A program made the position numbers and the translations under genes. Below the pieces are notes generated by a model, which searched no databases, was not told the DNA's origin, and saw nothing but the letters and a program-made list of their open reading frames with translations. A stretch of 47,392 nt of DNA from Sporisorium sorghi (Eukaryota; Basidiomycota; Ustilaginomycetes; Ustilaginales; Ustilaginaceae). This document shows positions 1 to 11,589 of this stretch, in pieces. How positions within the stretch are numbered: the first letter of the stretch is position 1; the number at the start of each line of letters is the position of its first letter. The stretch covers positions 9,332 to 56,723 of the forward strand of contig JALCCG010000138.1 of NCBI GenBank assembly GCA_023212695.1. The letters are read 5' to 3'.

Positions 1-661
1 CCACCCCCTCTTTCCCCCCCCCCCCCCCCCCCCCCGCAGCACCGCGGCTGTCTTGCTCGTTGCCATTGTAGATGAGTGGATGGTTGGTTGGTAGGTGTGG
101 TTGAAGGTTGCGTTGTGCGTTGCGTTGCGATGTGCGTTGTCTCTTGCGATGTACGTTGCAATGTCTGCGAGTGATTGTCGAGGAAAGAGGACAAGTGAAA
201 GAAGCTCACTATATATACCCAATCCAACCCATCCCAAACCTTCGCCCCTCGTCCAACGCAACCCTCTCACCCTTCGAGACACACTCGTCAGCCACACCTA
301 ACTCTTAATCACCGACATCCTGCTCTTCGCATATCACACCAAAAGCCCGCACTCACCGCAAATCCCCCGTGCGCCAACGTGCGCTATATTAACGCCGCGG
401 AAAATGAAACTTTTCGATACATAGCCGAGGGCCTCCCCACCTCTCATCACTCCACCGACGTGCGCTCTCCCTCTCTCTGTGAGCTTACCGCCGACGGCGA
501 AGGGATGGCGTAAGACACGCCCGCCGTCTCGCCTTTGCCCCGCGACGAAAGTCGTCTCTGTCGGAAAGTGCACAGACATTCCCCCGCGGAGATCCCTCAC
601 TCACACACAATCTGCAAAAACGTCACAAACGATGCATTAACCCCTCAAACCCCCTCCCTCT
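1..661. other. intergenic left edge, no gene recognised
   Basis: No convincing coding region is visible. The stretch starts with a C-rich block, has GTTG-rich simple sequence at about 80-165, and has a TATATATA box at 209-216 followed by pyrimidine-rich sequence that looks like a fungal core promoter and leader. No downstream plus-strand gene explains that box. Because the box is palindromic it could equally serve a gene running leftwards out of the window. The right part is the 3' flank of the kinase-Elp5 gene. Confidence 0.5.
14..35. repeat. C22 homopolymer
   Basis: An uninterrupted run of 22 C lies almost at the window edge. Runs of this length are prone to assembly error, so the true length is uncertain. 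Confidence 0.9.
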
Positions 662-3600
662 CTAGAGATCCAAATCGTCGTCAGGATCCTCGTCGTCCTC
701 GTCATCGTCGTCCTCGGGCTCGAAAAAGATCCTGGCGTTGCCCGTGTTGCCCCTCGGCGCTCCAGCCGCTGGTTCTGCATCCTGAGACTGCTGCTGATGG
801 TACGCATACGGCAGGGGCACAGTCTCGCGCCGCTGACGCTGGTCGCTCGTCTCGCCCAGATTGAACGGCAGCGTCGACATCATCGTGCCGTGTGCGTCGT
901 CCCCACCTCTACTGGCAGTATCTCCGCGAGTCGCCGTGACATTGCTAGCGGTCCTATCCACCACGTCCAGCGGCACGAGCTTCAGCGTCCCCTCCGAAGG
1001 GCACGTTACAACGCCCACAATCTCCTCGTGGCACTTGCCGCTCCTCGCCTGGTAGTGCAGCTCCAAAATCGCGTATCCGGTGCGGTTCACGTTGAGCACA
1101 TCCGCCAGCGTGATCGCACCCATGTTCCCGCCGCCGGTCTGCTCCTCGCTCGCGGTGACACGGCTGAGATTTTCGAACGCACACGCCTCGGCGTTGCTCC
1201 ACCAGCCGTGTGTGCCGCCGCCCGCCTCGTACGCGGCTACGCCAAGCGGCCCGCGCGCGGACACGTTGCGGAGCACGTCCCAGAACCGCGCATCCGCATC
1301 TTCGGGTTCGTCGACGGCGGCGTCGAAGCCGAGCGCGCGCCTCACACTTGCGGAAGTGGACGGCGGGCGCAGGCTGTACTGCTTGACAATGTGACGGATG
1401 AGTGCTGGCGGGTGGAGTGTCGCTGAGAGCACCGTCCCGCCTGCGCCTGCTGGAGAAGCCCAGATCAACGGCGAGTGCAGACTCGCCAGCAGTCCCGCGC
1501 TCGTCGACGCCTCGGCACCGCCCATCTGCACCCCGACAACGACCCTCGAAGACGCCCCCACGCGAGCAAGCGTCTCGCGCACAACCCGGCTCGCCGCCGC
1601 CACGCCACCGTTGTCCGGAACAGCGTGCGCGATCGCACTGAGCGAATCGACCACCACGGTCACCTTGGCCACACTGGCACTGAGCGCCGCGAGCCTGCTT
1701 CCGATACAATCGATCAGCTCGTCCACCGACGTGACCGCGCCTTGCCCAGCAGCAGCAAACACGTTGCCCAACCCGCTGGCATCGACGAGAGCAACGCGCT
1801 CAGCGTCGACCCCATCGAGATACGTGTCCGGCTGACGAAGCGCAGCGACGAGCAGCACAGAAGTGTTACGCCGAGCGCATCGGCGGATCAGCTCGCGCAC
1901 TAAGCTGGCTGACGACTGGACGAGCGAGTCCTGCAGCACCACGAGCTGCTTACCGTGCCGCTGCGAGCTGGCGCTCTTGAGTCCGCCCGACGATCCATCG
2001 GCCGGCGCAAACACGAGATCATCCAACAAGCTCTGGCCGAGCAAAGGCGTGCTTGCTGCTGCACCGCCTGCTCGCCCGCCCGTCGTCGCCGCTGCTGCTG
2101 CTGTCGACGAAGACGACGGCCTGCTCGAGTTCGCACCCGTCGACGCCATCGACGCCTTGACGGTATCGCTCCGCGACAGCACTCCGCCGTTCAACTGCTG
2201 TCCATCCGCACCGCTGGAAACATCGTCCGACTGAGAATGACTAGGAAGGAGAGTCGCATCACGCACGGCAGCTGCTGCTGTGGACTGGTACTCGACCAGC
2301 CCACGTGCCACGGTGAGGACCTGGTGGGGCATGAAGACGTCGTTGTACTGCTCGTGCTCTGCCGAGACGAGCGAGCGCAACGCGCGTCCTTCCGCTTCAT
2401 GCCCTAGCCGAAAAAACGAAGGCGGCTTGCGCAGCGCCTTGCCCTCCTCGAGATGCTCCGCGCGACTTTTGAGGGCAGTCGACATGCGGCACGTCTCGTA
2501 CAGCCGAGGCGAGGGCGGCTCGGCCTCGTCGGCGCTCGCACCAGACGTCGACGATGGCGTGTGGATCGAAGAACTCGACGAGGCGGTGTCGGCGGGTAGA
2601 TGCCCGGACTGCGTCGACGCGCTGCACGAGAGTGCGTCGGCGTCAGCATCGACAGCATGGCTGTCAGCGGCCTCTTGGCGCTCAGAAGAGACGTCAGAGT
2701 ACGGGGCATCGGCGTCGACACTGCGGCGCTGCGATTGCGCTTTGCTGTCGACCACGTCATCTGCCCGCTGGACGTTTCCCGAGTCTGCTGATTGCGACTC
2801 TGTCTGGTTTTGCGTCTCGGCCTGCTGGCCCGCGTCTTTGCTGCTCTCCTCAATATGGCCATTGACGCCATTGCCGTTTGCGTTGGTGGCAGCGGCGTGA
2901 GCGCCATTGCCGAGATGCTCGAGCTCCTCGCGCTCGAGCTCCTCGCGCTCGAGCTCCTCGAGCTCCATGCGCATCTCGTCAGCCTCGCGCTGCAAGCTCG
3001 ACTTGAACTGTCGGAGCGAGTGGATGAATTCAACCTCGGCGAACTTGTCAAACGGCTGGGGCGGCTGCCAGTGCGCATTCGACTCGTGGTAGGCCTTGAG
3101 CCAAGGATGACGCAGTGCCTGTTCGGCAGTAAGTCGCTGATCAGGGTCCCAGGTGAGCAGCTTGGCGACCAAGTCAAGCGCTTCCGGGTTGGCGTTCGGG
3201 TAGAGCTTCTCGAGCGGAACGGCAGGCATGTTGGGCAGCGACTTGATGTAAGTCTTTGCGCGCTCGGAGCCAATCTTGTCGAGGACAGCCTGGGAAGGCG
3301 AGCCGAGGACGTCGTTGATGCGTGCGATCTGATCGACGTAGTCCTTGCCGCCAAAGATGGGTGCGCCAGCGATGAGCTCGGCGAGGATGCAACCGACGGA
3401 CCACATGTCCATTTCAGGGCCGTAGCCTTCGCGGAAACAGAGCATGACTTCAGGTGCGCGGTACCATCGCGTAGCAACGTAGCCGGTGAGCGGTCCACCG
3501 GGGTAGTTGAGACGCTTCTGCTTGCCCTTGGAGTCGGTCTTGTAGAGCTGCACGTGGAGATCCGAGGCGGGCGAAGGCGAACGCGCCGAACCAGAACGGG

Positions 3601-3640
<40 letters not shown>

Positions 3641-4756
3641 AGAATGCTCTTGCGCCTGCGACGATGTTGCTCGGTCCGTGTCGATATGAGACCGCTGTTG
3701 CGCTTCAGGACGGTCGCCGTCGGCGCTGCTGCCACTGCTGAGGGATCTTGTGGGCTTGGACTCGTTGTCATCCGTAGAAGCGGGCGGAGCAAGGAACTCG
3801 TCCGAGTCGGCATAGGCACGCGCCAGGCCGAGATCGCAGATGCGCAGAGCACAGTCGCCGTTGACGAGCAAGTTGCTGGGCTTGAGATCGCGGTGGATGA
3901 CCTTGGCGGCGTGCATATACCTCACACCTCTCAAGATCTGAGCCATAAAGTACTGGTGATGCGCATCGGACAGCGACTGGCCGGAGCGGATGATCTGAGA
4001 GAGATCAGCCTCGCTGGCCGAGAGGACGAGGTAGATCTCGGAAAAGTCGATAAAGGCGGTGTCAAAGTCGAGCAGGGCGGTGACGTTGTCGCACAAGCCA
4101 ATGTGACGGAGCAAGGCAACCTCGCGAAGAGCTCTGCGTGCGAGAACGTCCTTCTCGAAAATGCGGGTGACCTTCTTGATGGCGACATTGCATTCGAGCA
4201 CCTCATCGCGGCAGAGGGCGACGCAGCCGTAAGCGCCGATGCCGAGCTCGCGGACAAACGTGTAGCGCTGCTTGACGTGGAAGGGGACGCCGAGGCAGCG
4301 GAACGAGTGGTAGCCACGAGCGGCGAGGTTGTGAGGAGCCATGGGATGGTCCTCGTTGGTGTAGCGCGGTGTGCGAAGAGAACCCGAGGTGGAGGAAGAC
4401 ATGTTGCGACGGGTGCGCGTGCGCGTTCGCGTGCCCTGCCTCGAGCCGACCTGGTGGACGATGGAGGAAGGAGATGGCGGTGCTGGTGGTGTCGTTGTAG
4501 ATGGTTTTGTGGAGCCAGACGACGCCGCCGCCGCCGCCGCCGCCGCCGCCGATGATGATGAAGAGGAGGATGCAGCGTGGTTTGTGTGGGGCGGTGGCGG
4601 TGAAAGCTGCGTTGCGTGTGGTGCTGGCATTGTGATGGGAAATGAATGTGCTGAATGGCTAGACGGAGCAGATGGAACAAGGACGATGATGATGATGGTG
4701 GAGAGGGGTATATGTGGTGGTTGTGGTGGTGTTGCCGGAAAGGGGTCCTGATCCAA
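662..4756 (-). CDS. MAP kinase (Slt2/Mpk1-like) fused to Elongator subunit Elp5
   Basis: A single frame of 1,364 codons. Residues about 165-555 are a CMGC kinase: GxGAYG loop at 172-177, VAIKK with Lys194, HRDLKPSN at 288-295, DLG (not DFG) at 308-310, and TGYVATRWYRAPE from 424. The GKDYVDQ and LYPNANPEALDL segments resemble the cell-wall-integrity MAPK Slt2. About 100 extra residues, including Q13, split the activation segment. A Glu/Leu/Arg-rich coiled stretch lies near 590-615. Residues about 900-1364 match Elp5 (Iki1): a RecA-like strand VTVVVDSLSAI near 1035, FNLGETS near 1300, VPLPY, and the acidic EDDDDEDDEDPDDDLDL end. Elp5 acts in the Elp456 ring of Elongator, needed for tRNA wobble-uridine modification. 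The first Met precedes low-complexity sequence; Met43 (4630) or Met119 (4402) are plausible starts. Whether the product stays whole, is cleaved, or Elp5 starts internally (for example Met758, 2485) is unknown. Both domain calls are strong. Confidence 0.85.
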
Positions 4757-4890
4757 AGATGAAACGGAGCACGTCTGGCTGTAGGAGGTGAGATGGAGTG
4801 GAGTCGTTTGGTATGTGTTTGATCAAGGCGAGAAGAGATGAGTGAATGTGAAACCTGTGCTGCGCCTTTCAAACAACAAGAGACCCTTGC

Positions 4891-4900
4891 GCTATATAGC
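4891..4900 (-). promoter_or_regulatory. TATA-like box of the kinase-Elp5 gene
   Basis: The palindrome GCTATATAGC lies about 135 bases upstream of the first Met codon at 4756, a plausible distance for a fungal core promoter. It is flanked by a CAG-repeat tract. Inferred from sequence only. Confidence 0.4.
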
Positions 4901-5414
4901 ACACACAATGCAGCAGCAGCAGCAGCAGCAGCAGCAAGTAGCAGCCCAAAAGCAGCCCAAAAGCAGGTCCCGATTGTGGCTTGACACGAGCAACGAGCAG
5001 AAAAAAAAAGAAAAAGAAAAAGAAAAGCGGCTTCTGCAGCTGTTGATTTGTCAAATCCACTCGACCAGAGTACGGTTCGCGACGGCGGTTCCGATGTCGA
5101 ATGTGGCTGCGGTTGCGGTTGGCTGCTGCAGACCTGAGGTAGAGCACAGACGAATGCTCTGCACGGTCCCCTATGCGCCGGTTCAAGTCGCGCCCGAGTT
5201 GAATGAGATGGAATGTGAAAGTCGTTTATCTTTGAAGCAAAAGAGAATGCGGAAGCGAAGAGAGCTAGTCGAGAGGTGCAGTGTTGTCGCGTGTTGCTAG
5301 CGTTGTGCTGTGCGAGAGTGTAAGTGTGCGTTGTGTGCGGTTTGTGCTGTGTGCTCTGTCGCAAGCAGCTGCTTGGTGGATGTCGAGGAAGAAAAGGATG
5401 GTGGTGAGATGAGA

Positions 5415-5437
5415 GGAGAGAGAGAGAGAGAGAGAGT
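5415..5437. repeat. GA dinucleotide microsatellite
   Basis: A short (GA)n tract in the upstream region of the kinase-Elp5 gene. On the gene's strand it reads as (TC)n, like the CT tracts seen near other starts in this window. Confidence 0.8.
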
Positions 5438-5971
5438 AAAGAGAGGTGTGGATGATGGAGTCGCAGTCGAGGTTGAGATTGAGGACAGCCAAGTGACGAG
5501 GAGCAGCACCCTTCATTTGCACTGTGCAGGGGTTGCAGTTCAGGCGGTTGAGTGGCAGCACTGTTGCAACAGCACAAAGCGTGTTGGGAGATTTCACACA
5601 GCTGAGCGAGTGACACCACCACCACCACAAAGAAAGAAAATAAAAATAAAAATAAAAAGAAAGAAATCGGCAGCACACCGCAATGCGTCGAGACTGGGAG
5701 AAAACACAAAAGGACAAAACAGCAGCGTGTGAATGGGTCGACTTTCGATTTTCAACGCGAGTCCCATAGAGTGGTGCAGATCGAGGCAGAATGAGAATTT
5801 TCGAGAATTTTTCTTAAAAAAAAAAAAAAGAATCCGCGCATCGTCACCGGCCATCCTCCTGCGGTCCAGCCATTTCCCATTCAGGGCTCTCTCCTCAAAA
5901 AATCAGGGTGTCGTCTCTGTCATCCAAAACCAAAATCAGGCGGAACCTCAGAGTGACATCTCTCTGCCTCC

Positions 5972-5996
5972 TTTTTTTTTTTTTTTTTTTTTTTTT
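5972..5996. repeat. T25 homopolymer
   Basis: Uninterrupted T run in the gene-poor region, followed by a shorter T11 at about 6054. Confidence 0.9.
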
Positions 5997-6348
5997 ACCG
6001 GAAATTGAAAAATTTAAAGCGCATCCAAGCTGCACATCTCTTTGTGCTCGATTCTTTTTTTTTTTTTGGGGGGTAGAGTGAGCCCTTCCTTCATTTCCGC
6101 GTGGATCTTTCTGCAAAAGAAAAAAATAAATAAAAAATGGGGAGGATCCAACAACCAACGAACGCGCCGCCGCCCCTGCCCAAATCCAACCGCCTTTTTC
6201 TTTTGTTCGTTGACCATTGACGATCGCGCTGCCTCGCTTGGATGAACCTTGTTCACTGAGCCGAGGCTTCGACCACGGCTTTGCTGATCGAGCGAATGAA
6301 TCCATCGCCTCGTGGCTCAAGTTTTGACACTCCGAATCGGGCAGCTGA

Positions 6349-6371
6349 GAGAGAGAGAGAGAGAGAGAGAG
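6349..6371. repeat. GA dinucleotide microsatellite
   Basis: Perfect (GA)n tract of about 23 bases in non-coding sequence. Confidence 0.85.
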
Positions 6372-7409
6372 GCCATCGCATTTGGGAAAGTGGGCGGTAG
6401 TGATGCTGCTGTTGGGGCTCGTCAACTGTATCGACCGGGACAGGCAAGAATGGCAACGGGAACGCGGCCGGGAAGGGAGAGCTTTTTGCAATTTTTTTTT
6501 TTTTCTCTCAATGCTGCCCGCTCTGCGTCCCGACAGAGAGTGAGGCCATTCGGAGAAACATCTGCCCGTTCGCTCTACACCTCGTGACAAGGCTCTTTCT
6601 AACAATGTCACGCAGAGGTGGCGTTCGCAAAGGAATCATGCCGAGCGAACAGCCACATCGACGGACGAAAAGCGAGCGTCGCCGTGTCACACGCGCGGTC
6701 CGAGAACCGACCGGTCTACGACCTTTTCTTTTTTTCTTTTTTTTTCTTTTTTTTTTTTTTTTTCTCTCTCTCTCTCAATTCTTCTCACAGTCTAGCCCCT
6801 TTATTTTGTTCATTATGGTCAGACATGCTCATGGTCAGAGAGCCACGAACGTGTGTGATATGCCGAGCAGGGTATGCTGCATAGCATCTGTTGAGATTGA
6901 CCGGCTGGCTGTTGGCACGGATACCTGCGTGTGTTTCGGCCCTAAGCCGTCCGAGTTGGTAAAGGTGTGCTGCAGCTGGCTTTGGATCTGGCATGAAAGA
7001 AAAGAACGAATCCGCATCTGGTTGCAGGGTGTTTGTCGCGACCTGCTGGGCTTTGCTTGATCGGCAATCTCTATCTCTCTATCTTTGCTTGTCGTGCTCG
7101 GCCTTGTGCAGCAACATGGCTCTGATACTGTATCTGGTCGGCATAAGTGGCGTGCGCGTGGCAAGGCATCTGTTTGGTGAGCTCCTTTGCCCATGCTAAC
7201 ATCGCTAGCTCGTGGAGCTTGATTACTGTAGTGCCCTTGCACTCACAACCCGCCACCGCTTCCTCTGGTTTCCTAAGACCGCTTTCCTTGCGATCGACGC
7301 CTCGATCCTCTCTCTCTCTCGCTGACGTGCATCGGAAGTGTCGAAACATCAACCTCGGTACTCGGCAAGCTTTGATTGACAGCTTACGAATTGAGGGTCG
7401 AAGCTCCCC

Positions 7410-7410
<1 letters not shown>

Positions 7411-7440
<30 letters not shown>
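7411..7440. repeat. A30 homopolymer
   Basis: Uninterrupted A run preceded by five C, in the gene-poor region. It could be a retroposed poly-A tail, but no target-site duplication or recognisable parent was found. Confidence 0.9.
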
Positions 7441-7441
<1 letters not shown>

Positions 7442-7876
7442 AAACCAACCAAGCTGTGCGTAGATATGAAGCAGGCATGCAGGCACGAATTGTTTTCCAT
7501 CAACCAGCGCGCGCGCTTGCTGCTTGCATTGTCTGCACTAGCAGCGTGGACTAGCGTGGAACCAACGCTTGGCTGTGCGTCGTCGGTTCAATATCTTGAC
7601 TGTTCAGCCCAAGTTCTTGGAAGCTGCTTTTGATAAGCTCGCATTTGCTGAACAAAGAGATGCCTCAATGTTGGTGCACATGACGACGATGCGAAAAAAT
7701 AATAATAATAAAATAAAATCTCCGGCATGAAAGAGTGCGGTCGAACTGTTGATGCAATTTGCAGAGGAGCCACTGCGCTACTGCTCGATCAATCGTGCCT
7801 TTTGGTGAGCGCCACTTTTCTGCAAGCTCGACCGAAGAGCGACAGAGACGCTGTGGCGTTTCTAAGCCACATTTCT

Positions 7877-7881
<5 letters not shown>

Positions 7882-7909
<28 letters not shown>
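7882..7909. repeat. T28 homopolymer
   Basis: Uninterrupted T run in the gene-poor region. Confidence 0.9.
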
Positions 7910-8796
7910 CTCCTTTCCCTCACTCTTATCGTCTTGCATTGAGGCTGTTCTAGCGTGCAGTCCAGGGAAGTGCACGACGGCATACGTGGCTGTGTGTGTC
8001 AGATGATCTTCGCATCTGCTTCAGCATTTTTGTTTGTTGGGCCCTCTCTCTGAACAAAACTCTTGCAGAAAATCCGAGCAGCAACCGAACTGTCACCGCG
8101 GCGGCTCTTCTCGCTCTCTCTCTCTCTCACCTTCTCCCACCTTGCTAACGCATCATCCTCGCCCAGTTCGGCCGAACATGAAGGCCAAGTGGGGGCCGAA
8201 AGCGCCAAGCCCTTCATGTGGAACTTTCCGCGCGCGGCAACAGTGCCAAAACTCGGCATTTTTTTTTTTTTGTTGACCCGCGGCGGTTTCCGTTGCTCCG
8301 TTGGCCGGTCGGCTCTCTCTAGTCTCTGAGACTGCGGTGAGTTGGCTGATGGCGTGCGCGCAGGATGGAGCAAGACGTCGCCGGATTAAGCTCGTCCATG
8401 TGTTTCGCACAGTTGCGTTCGCCACCGCTTTACAGGTCGCTGTCAAACAGAGGGCGATTGTAGTCAACACCTGCCATCGAGTTTGAACCGCATCCATCCA
8501 AGCTTTGCGACAATACATGTTTGAACAACATCAATGCGAGACATTAGACAGCCTAGTGCGAGTAGCAGAGCCCTTTGCGTATAGCCTGCACACCGTACAG
8601 CGCGGGGACAGCATGAAAAGAAGCCCCTAATGCCAAACCCTGCATCCATGAACCAAGCGAGTCAACATCATTTCAACGCAAGAGCGAGCCAGCCGCATGC
8701 AACCGCTCCCCACCTTCGCATCGACTGACGCTGGCACAGGAGCCAGACGCGAGGACGCTCGCATTATTCCATCTCCGCAACACTTAGAAACAAAAC

Positions 8797-8824
<28 letters not shown>
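8797..8824. repeat. A28 homopolymer
   Basis: Uninterrupted A run preceded by A-rich sequence (AAACAAAAC) in the gene-poor region. Confidence 0.9.
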
Positions 8825-8827
<3 letters not shown>

Positions 8828-9529
8828 GATTCTTTCGTGCTGACAACAGCGACGACGACGCTGCGGGATGCGGTCCGGGGCAAAGTGCAAATTAGAGTGG
8901 GGTCTCACTGACGCCCGATGCAGGGCAAAGGGCCAGACCTACTCTTAGCAGCGCTACAAACGCCGGTGCGCTGGTCGGAGCGCGCGGGGGCGTGTTTTTG
9001 AAGCCTTTTTGCACTCGTCTCCAACCGGCGTACTGCGGAGTTGGGAATCGCAGCTAGAGCTTTGTTTTGCTCATCCCCAGGCTGGCCAGGCTGGGGGAAA
9101 GCAAGACCCTCCTACTGGGCTCCTCGGCACACCCAGGATTGTCTGCGGGGCATCGACGACATATGCGCGGCTGTGAGAGAGTCGTGTGTGTTGACGGGCT
9201 CTCGCCGCGGGTTGGGGGAGGGGCGGCGGTCTACCGACTCCTGCAACTTTGGCTCCAAACACTGCCGGCTGGGTGTGCTTGCGCCGGGTCTCTGAGAGGG
9301 AGCGGTCCCACTCATAGCTCGAGCATCTCCCGACGCAAACCACAGACCTTGCATCCTGAACACCTGAGGTGCGACAAACCCCTCCTAGGCGGGAGCCGCG
9401 GCATCGCCCCTCTCGCAGTGGAGACGTCGCTGCAGCTTCGGGAAGCGTCGATCCATGCGCCCACGCACTATGGCGATCGGACGTGCGTGACGACCATCGG
9501 CTCGCTGGCGCACCATAACCAATGTGGTG

Positions 9530-9550
9530 TTTTTTTTTTTTTTTTTTTTT
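9530..9550. repeat. T21 homopolymer
   Basis: Uninterrupted T run just after the GC-rich block. It is followed by a short GC stem-like sequence (GCCCCGC, TTTTTT, GCGGGG). Confidence 0.9.
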
Positions 9551-10281
9551 GCCCCGCTTTTTTGCGGGGAGAGATTGCCGCAGATTTCACGCCCCTACGT
9601 CGTCATTGGCTGTCTCAGCTGAGCTTTGTTTTGATCGCTCGTGAAGCCAGCCATTCGTGCGTGCGTGCCAAAGCTGGGTGAGAGCGTGACGCATCGCTCG
9701 AGAAAAGCGCACGGAAGGGAGCCGGCTTTGTTGAGTCGCAGCCGCGGCACAGCGTGCTGGGTGTCGCCTGTCGAGCTGCCTTTTGACGCACAGATGGCAT
9801 GCACCGAGAGCCGATCGAGGCATCCGCACGGGTCGATCGACTCGAAAGCCGTGCAACCGCTCGCTGCTTTTGCGACTCGGTTTGTCAGCTGTGGTCGATC
9901 GCAGGGGTGAGTTTGAGTCTGTAAACCTGCAAGCCAGTCTTGACGATGGGATCTGCAACAAGGCGCACAGCCCGAGCTGTAGCTTGGCGATCTCAGCCTG
10001 TCTGTTGTGCGGTACGGCTCGTGCTAGCTCGCTCTGCTAGACGAAAGCCATCCCTCGTAAGTGGCGCCTTCTTGTAGCATTCGTTAGGACACCACGTCGT
10101 GCTTCGCGCTTCGTGTTCGAGCCACTCTTGCTCCTGCTTCTGCCGATGCTCTCGCTGTCGATGCGCTGCATGCACGCCATCTCGACGCCAGCCTGCTGAA
10201 CATATCAACGTTGGCCCATCATCACCAACTCTATCGCGGAGCATCGTTTTTTGAGCCAATTTTTCCGAACCCCTTTTGAGC

Positions 10282-10284
<3 letters not shown>

Positions 10285-10317
<33 letters not shown>
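10285..10317. repeat. T33 homopolymer
   Basis: The longest T run in the gene-poor region. Confidence 0.9.
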
Positions 10318-11589
10318 CCGCAACGTGAAAGCTGATTGAGAAATCACATTTTCGTGGTCCGCTGCTGCTTTCTCAACCTCAGCCTCACCGTCCTCAGCCT
10401 CATCATGCTCGTCTGGAACCCAGCCGCTGCACAATGCTCGAAGCCGCTGAAAACTTTTGCTGTGTGTCGGATAGGAGCCGACGTCGTGTTCGAATTTTAT
10501 GCTTTTTGCCTCTCCATTCTCCCCGCAGTTGCTCCGCTCGCTCTGTCAGTAAGCCGTCATTTGCAACACACTCGGAAGGATTCTCTTGAGTCACATTCTG
10601 AGCGGCGTCGACAAGTGTGTGATCAGAAAGAGAGCATTCAGTGTCCGATTCGCAAAGCCTGGAGGGCTGAGCAAGAAAGTCAGTGTAAAACGACTCGATA
10701 CAAAACGTCGGCAGCGAGTTTCCCCACTTTCCGCTCCAGCCTCGCTTATGAGGGCGAAGAGCCACAGCATCGATGGTAAGCTCGTCTAGCCAAGCAAAGC
10801 TCTTCTATCCTCCCCGCTGACATCAGAGTGCTACCCTAGCGAAACCGAACGACGACACCTCGACCGCTCGTGACGTCGACATGTGTCCCGCACGTAAGGT
10901 TGTTCCGTGGAAGCTCAAGGTGTGTTCCTGAGACGAGCTCTGGTGGCGGGCACGATCCTCTGCGAAAAAAAAACGGTTCGAGAGCAACCTTGACCAACGC
11001 CTTCGGATCTGCAACACCAAAACTCGCCGGGAGAGAACGGAACAAACAACTTTCGCAACGTCCGGATGTCGCATCTACGGGTCCAGCAGCCAACCCGTGC
11101 AGCTGGACGACCCAAACGCCGTCGTTGAAGCGACTGCTAAACTAGCACGCTGTCTCTCTCGCCGGTCAAATACCGCTTTTCTACGAGTGTTCCGGCTCCG
11201 CAGTGGCGTGCACAGGGACTTGTCTCAACCGAAGGAACGGCTGCACGCCCAAGTTTGCTGTCTCAAATGGGATATGCACATGTTCGGATGAAGAACGGGA
11301 GCCGCTTCGTTGAATGGTGGTAACCTTTGCTCCCCACTCTGACACCATCAAGCCCGGGTTGCTTGCTTCTGCGTCGTTGCCCAGCCGCGGTCGCATCTTT
11401 TCGCGTGGCTGATGGCGCCGAGCAACCCAAATCGGGATTTTAGATTTCTTCCCGATCCGATTGCAAGCACACGCCGAGACAACGCCGAGTTGATCGCCGA
11501 CGTCAAACCTTCCTGACTCGAGCGTCATTCTCTCACCGTCACCAGCAGTCATTGCGACCAACAACAACCGTTGCACCTCGTCGATTGCG

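Larger units (their letters stand above)
4757..11589. other. 6.8-kb gene-poor region with long A/T homopolymers
   Basis: No frame here resembles a known protein, and the longest frames have the Arg/Ser/Leu-rich composition of chance ORFs in GC-rich DNA. The left kilobase is the kinase promoter. Notable are homopolymers of 21-33 bases spaced from about 0.5 to 1.5 kb, GA/CT microsatellites (about 5415-5437, 6349-6371) and a GC-rich block at about 8940-9500. I looked for conserved cores of tRNA, U1, U2, U5, U6, SRP, RNase P and MRP, and for telomerase template repeats, and recognised none. A lineage-specific ncRNA or spliced transcript is possible. This is a very large gap for a smut genome. Confidence 0.55.

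Noticed and set aside
2792..4555. Plus-strand open frame of 587 codons opposite the kinase gene
   Set aside because: It is the antisense shadow of the kinase domain; it is rich in Leu/Val/Gly from complemented codons and matches no family.
3931..5709. Minus-strand open frame of 592 codons running through the kinase promoter
   Set aside because: It is low complexity (Ser/His/Phe/Leu), overlaps the real kinase frame in another phase and has no recognisable domain.
7411..7440. Retroposon with poly-A tail
   Set aside because: No reverse-transcriptase, parent sequence or flanking duplication could be recognised.
9067..9681. Plus-strand 204-codon frame in the gene-poor region
   Set aside because: No motif was recognised, it runs through a T21 homopolymer giving a Phe run, and its composition is like chance ORFs in GC-rich DNA.
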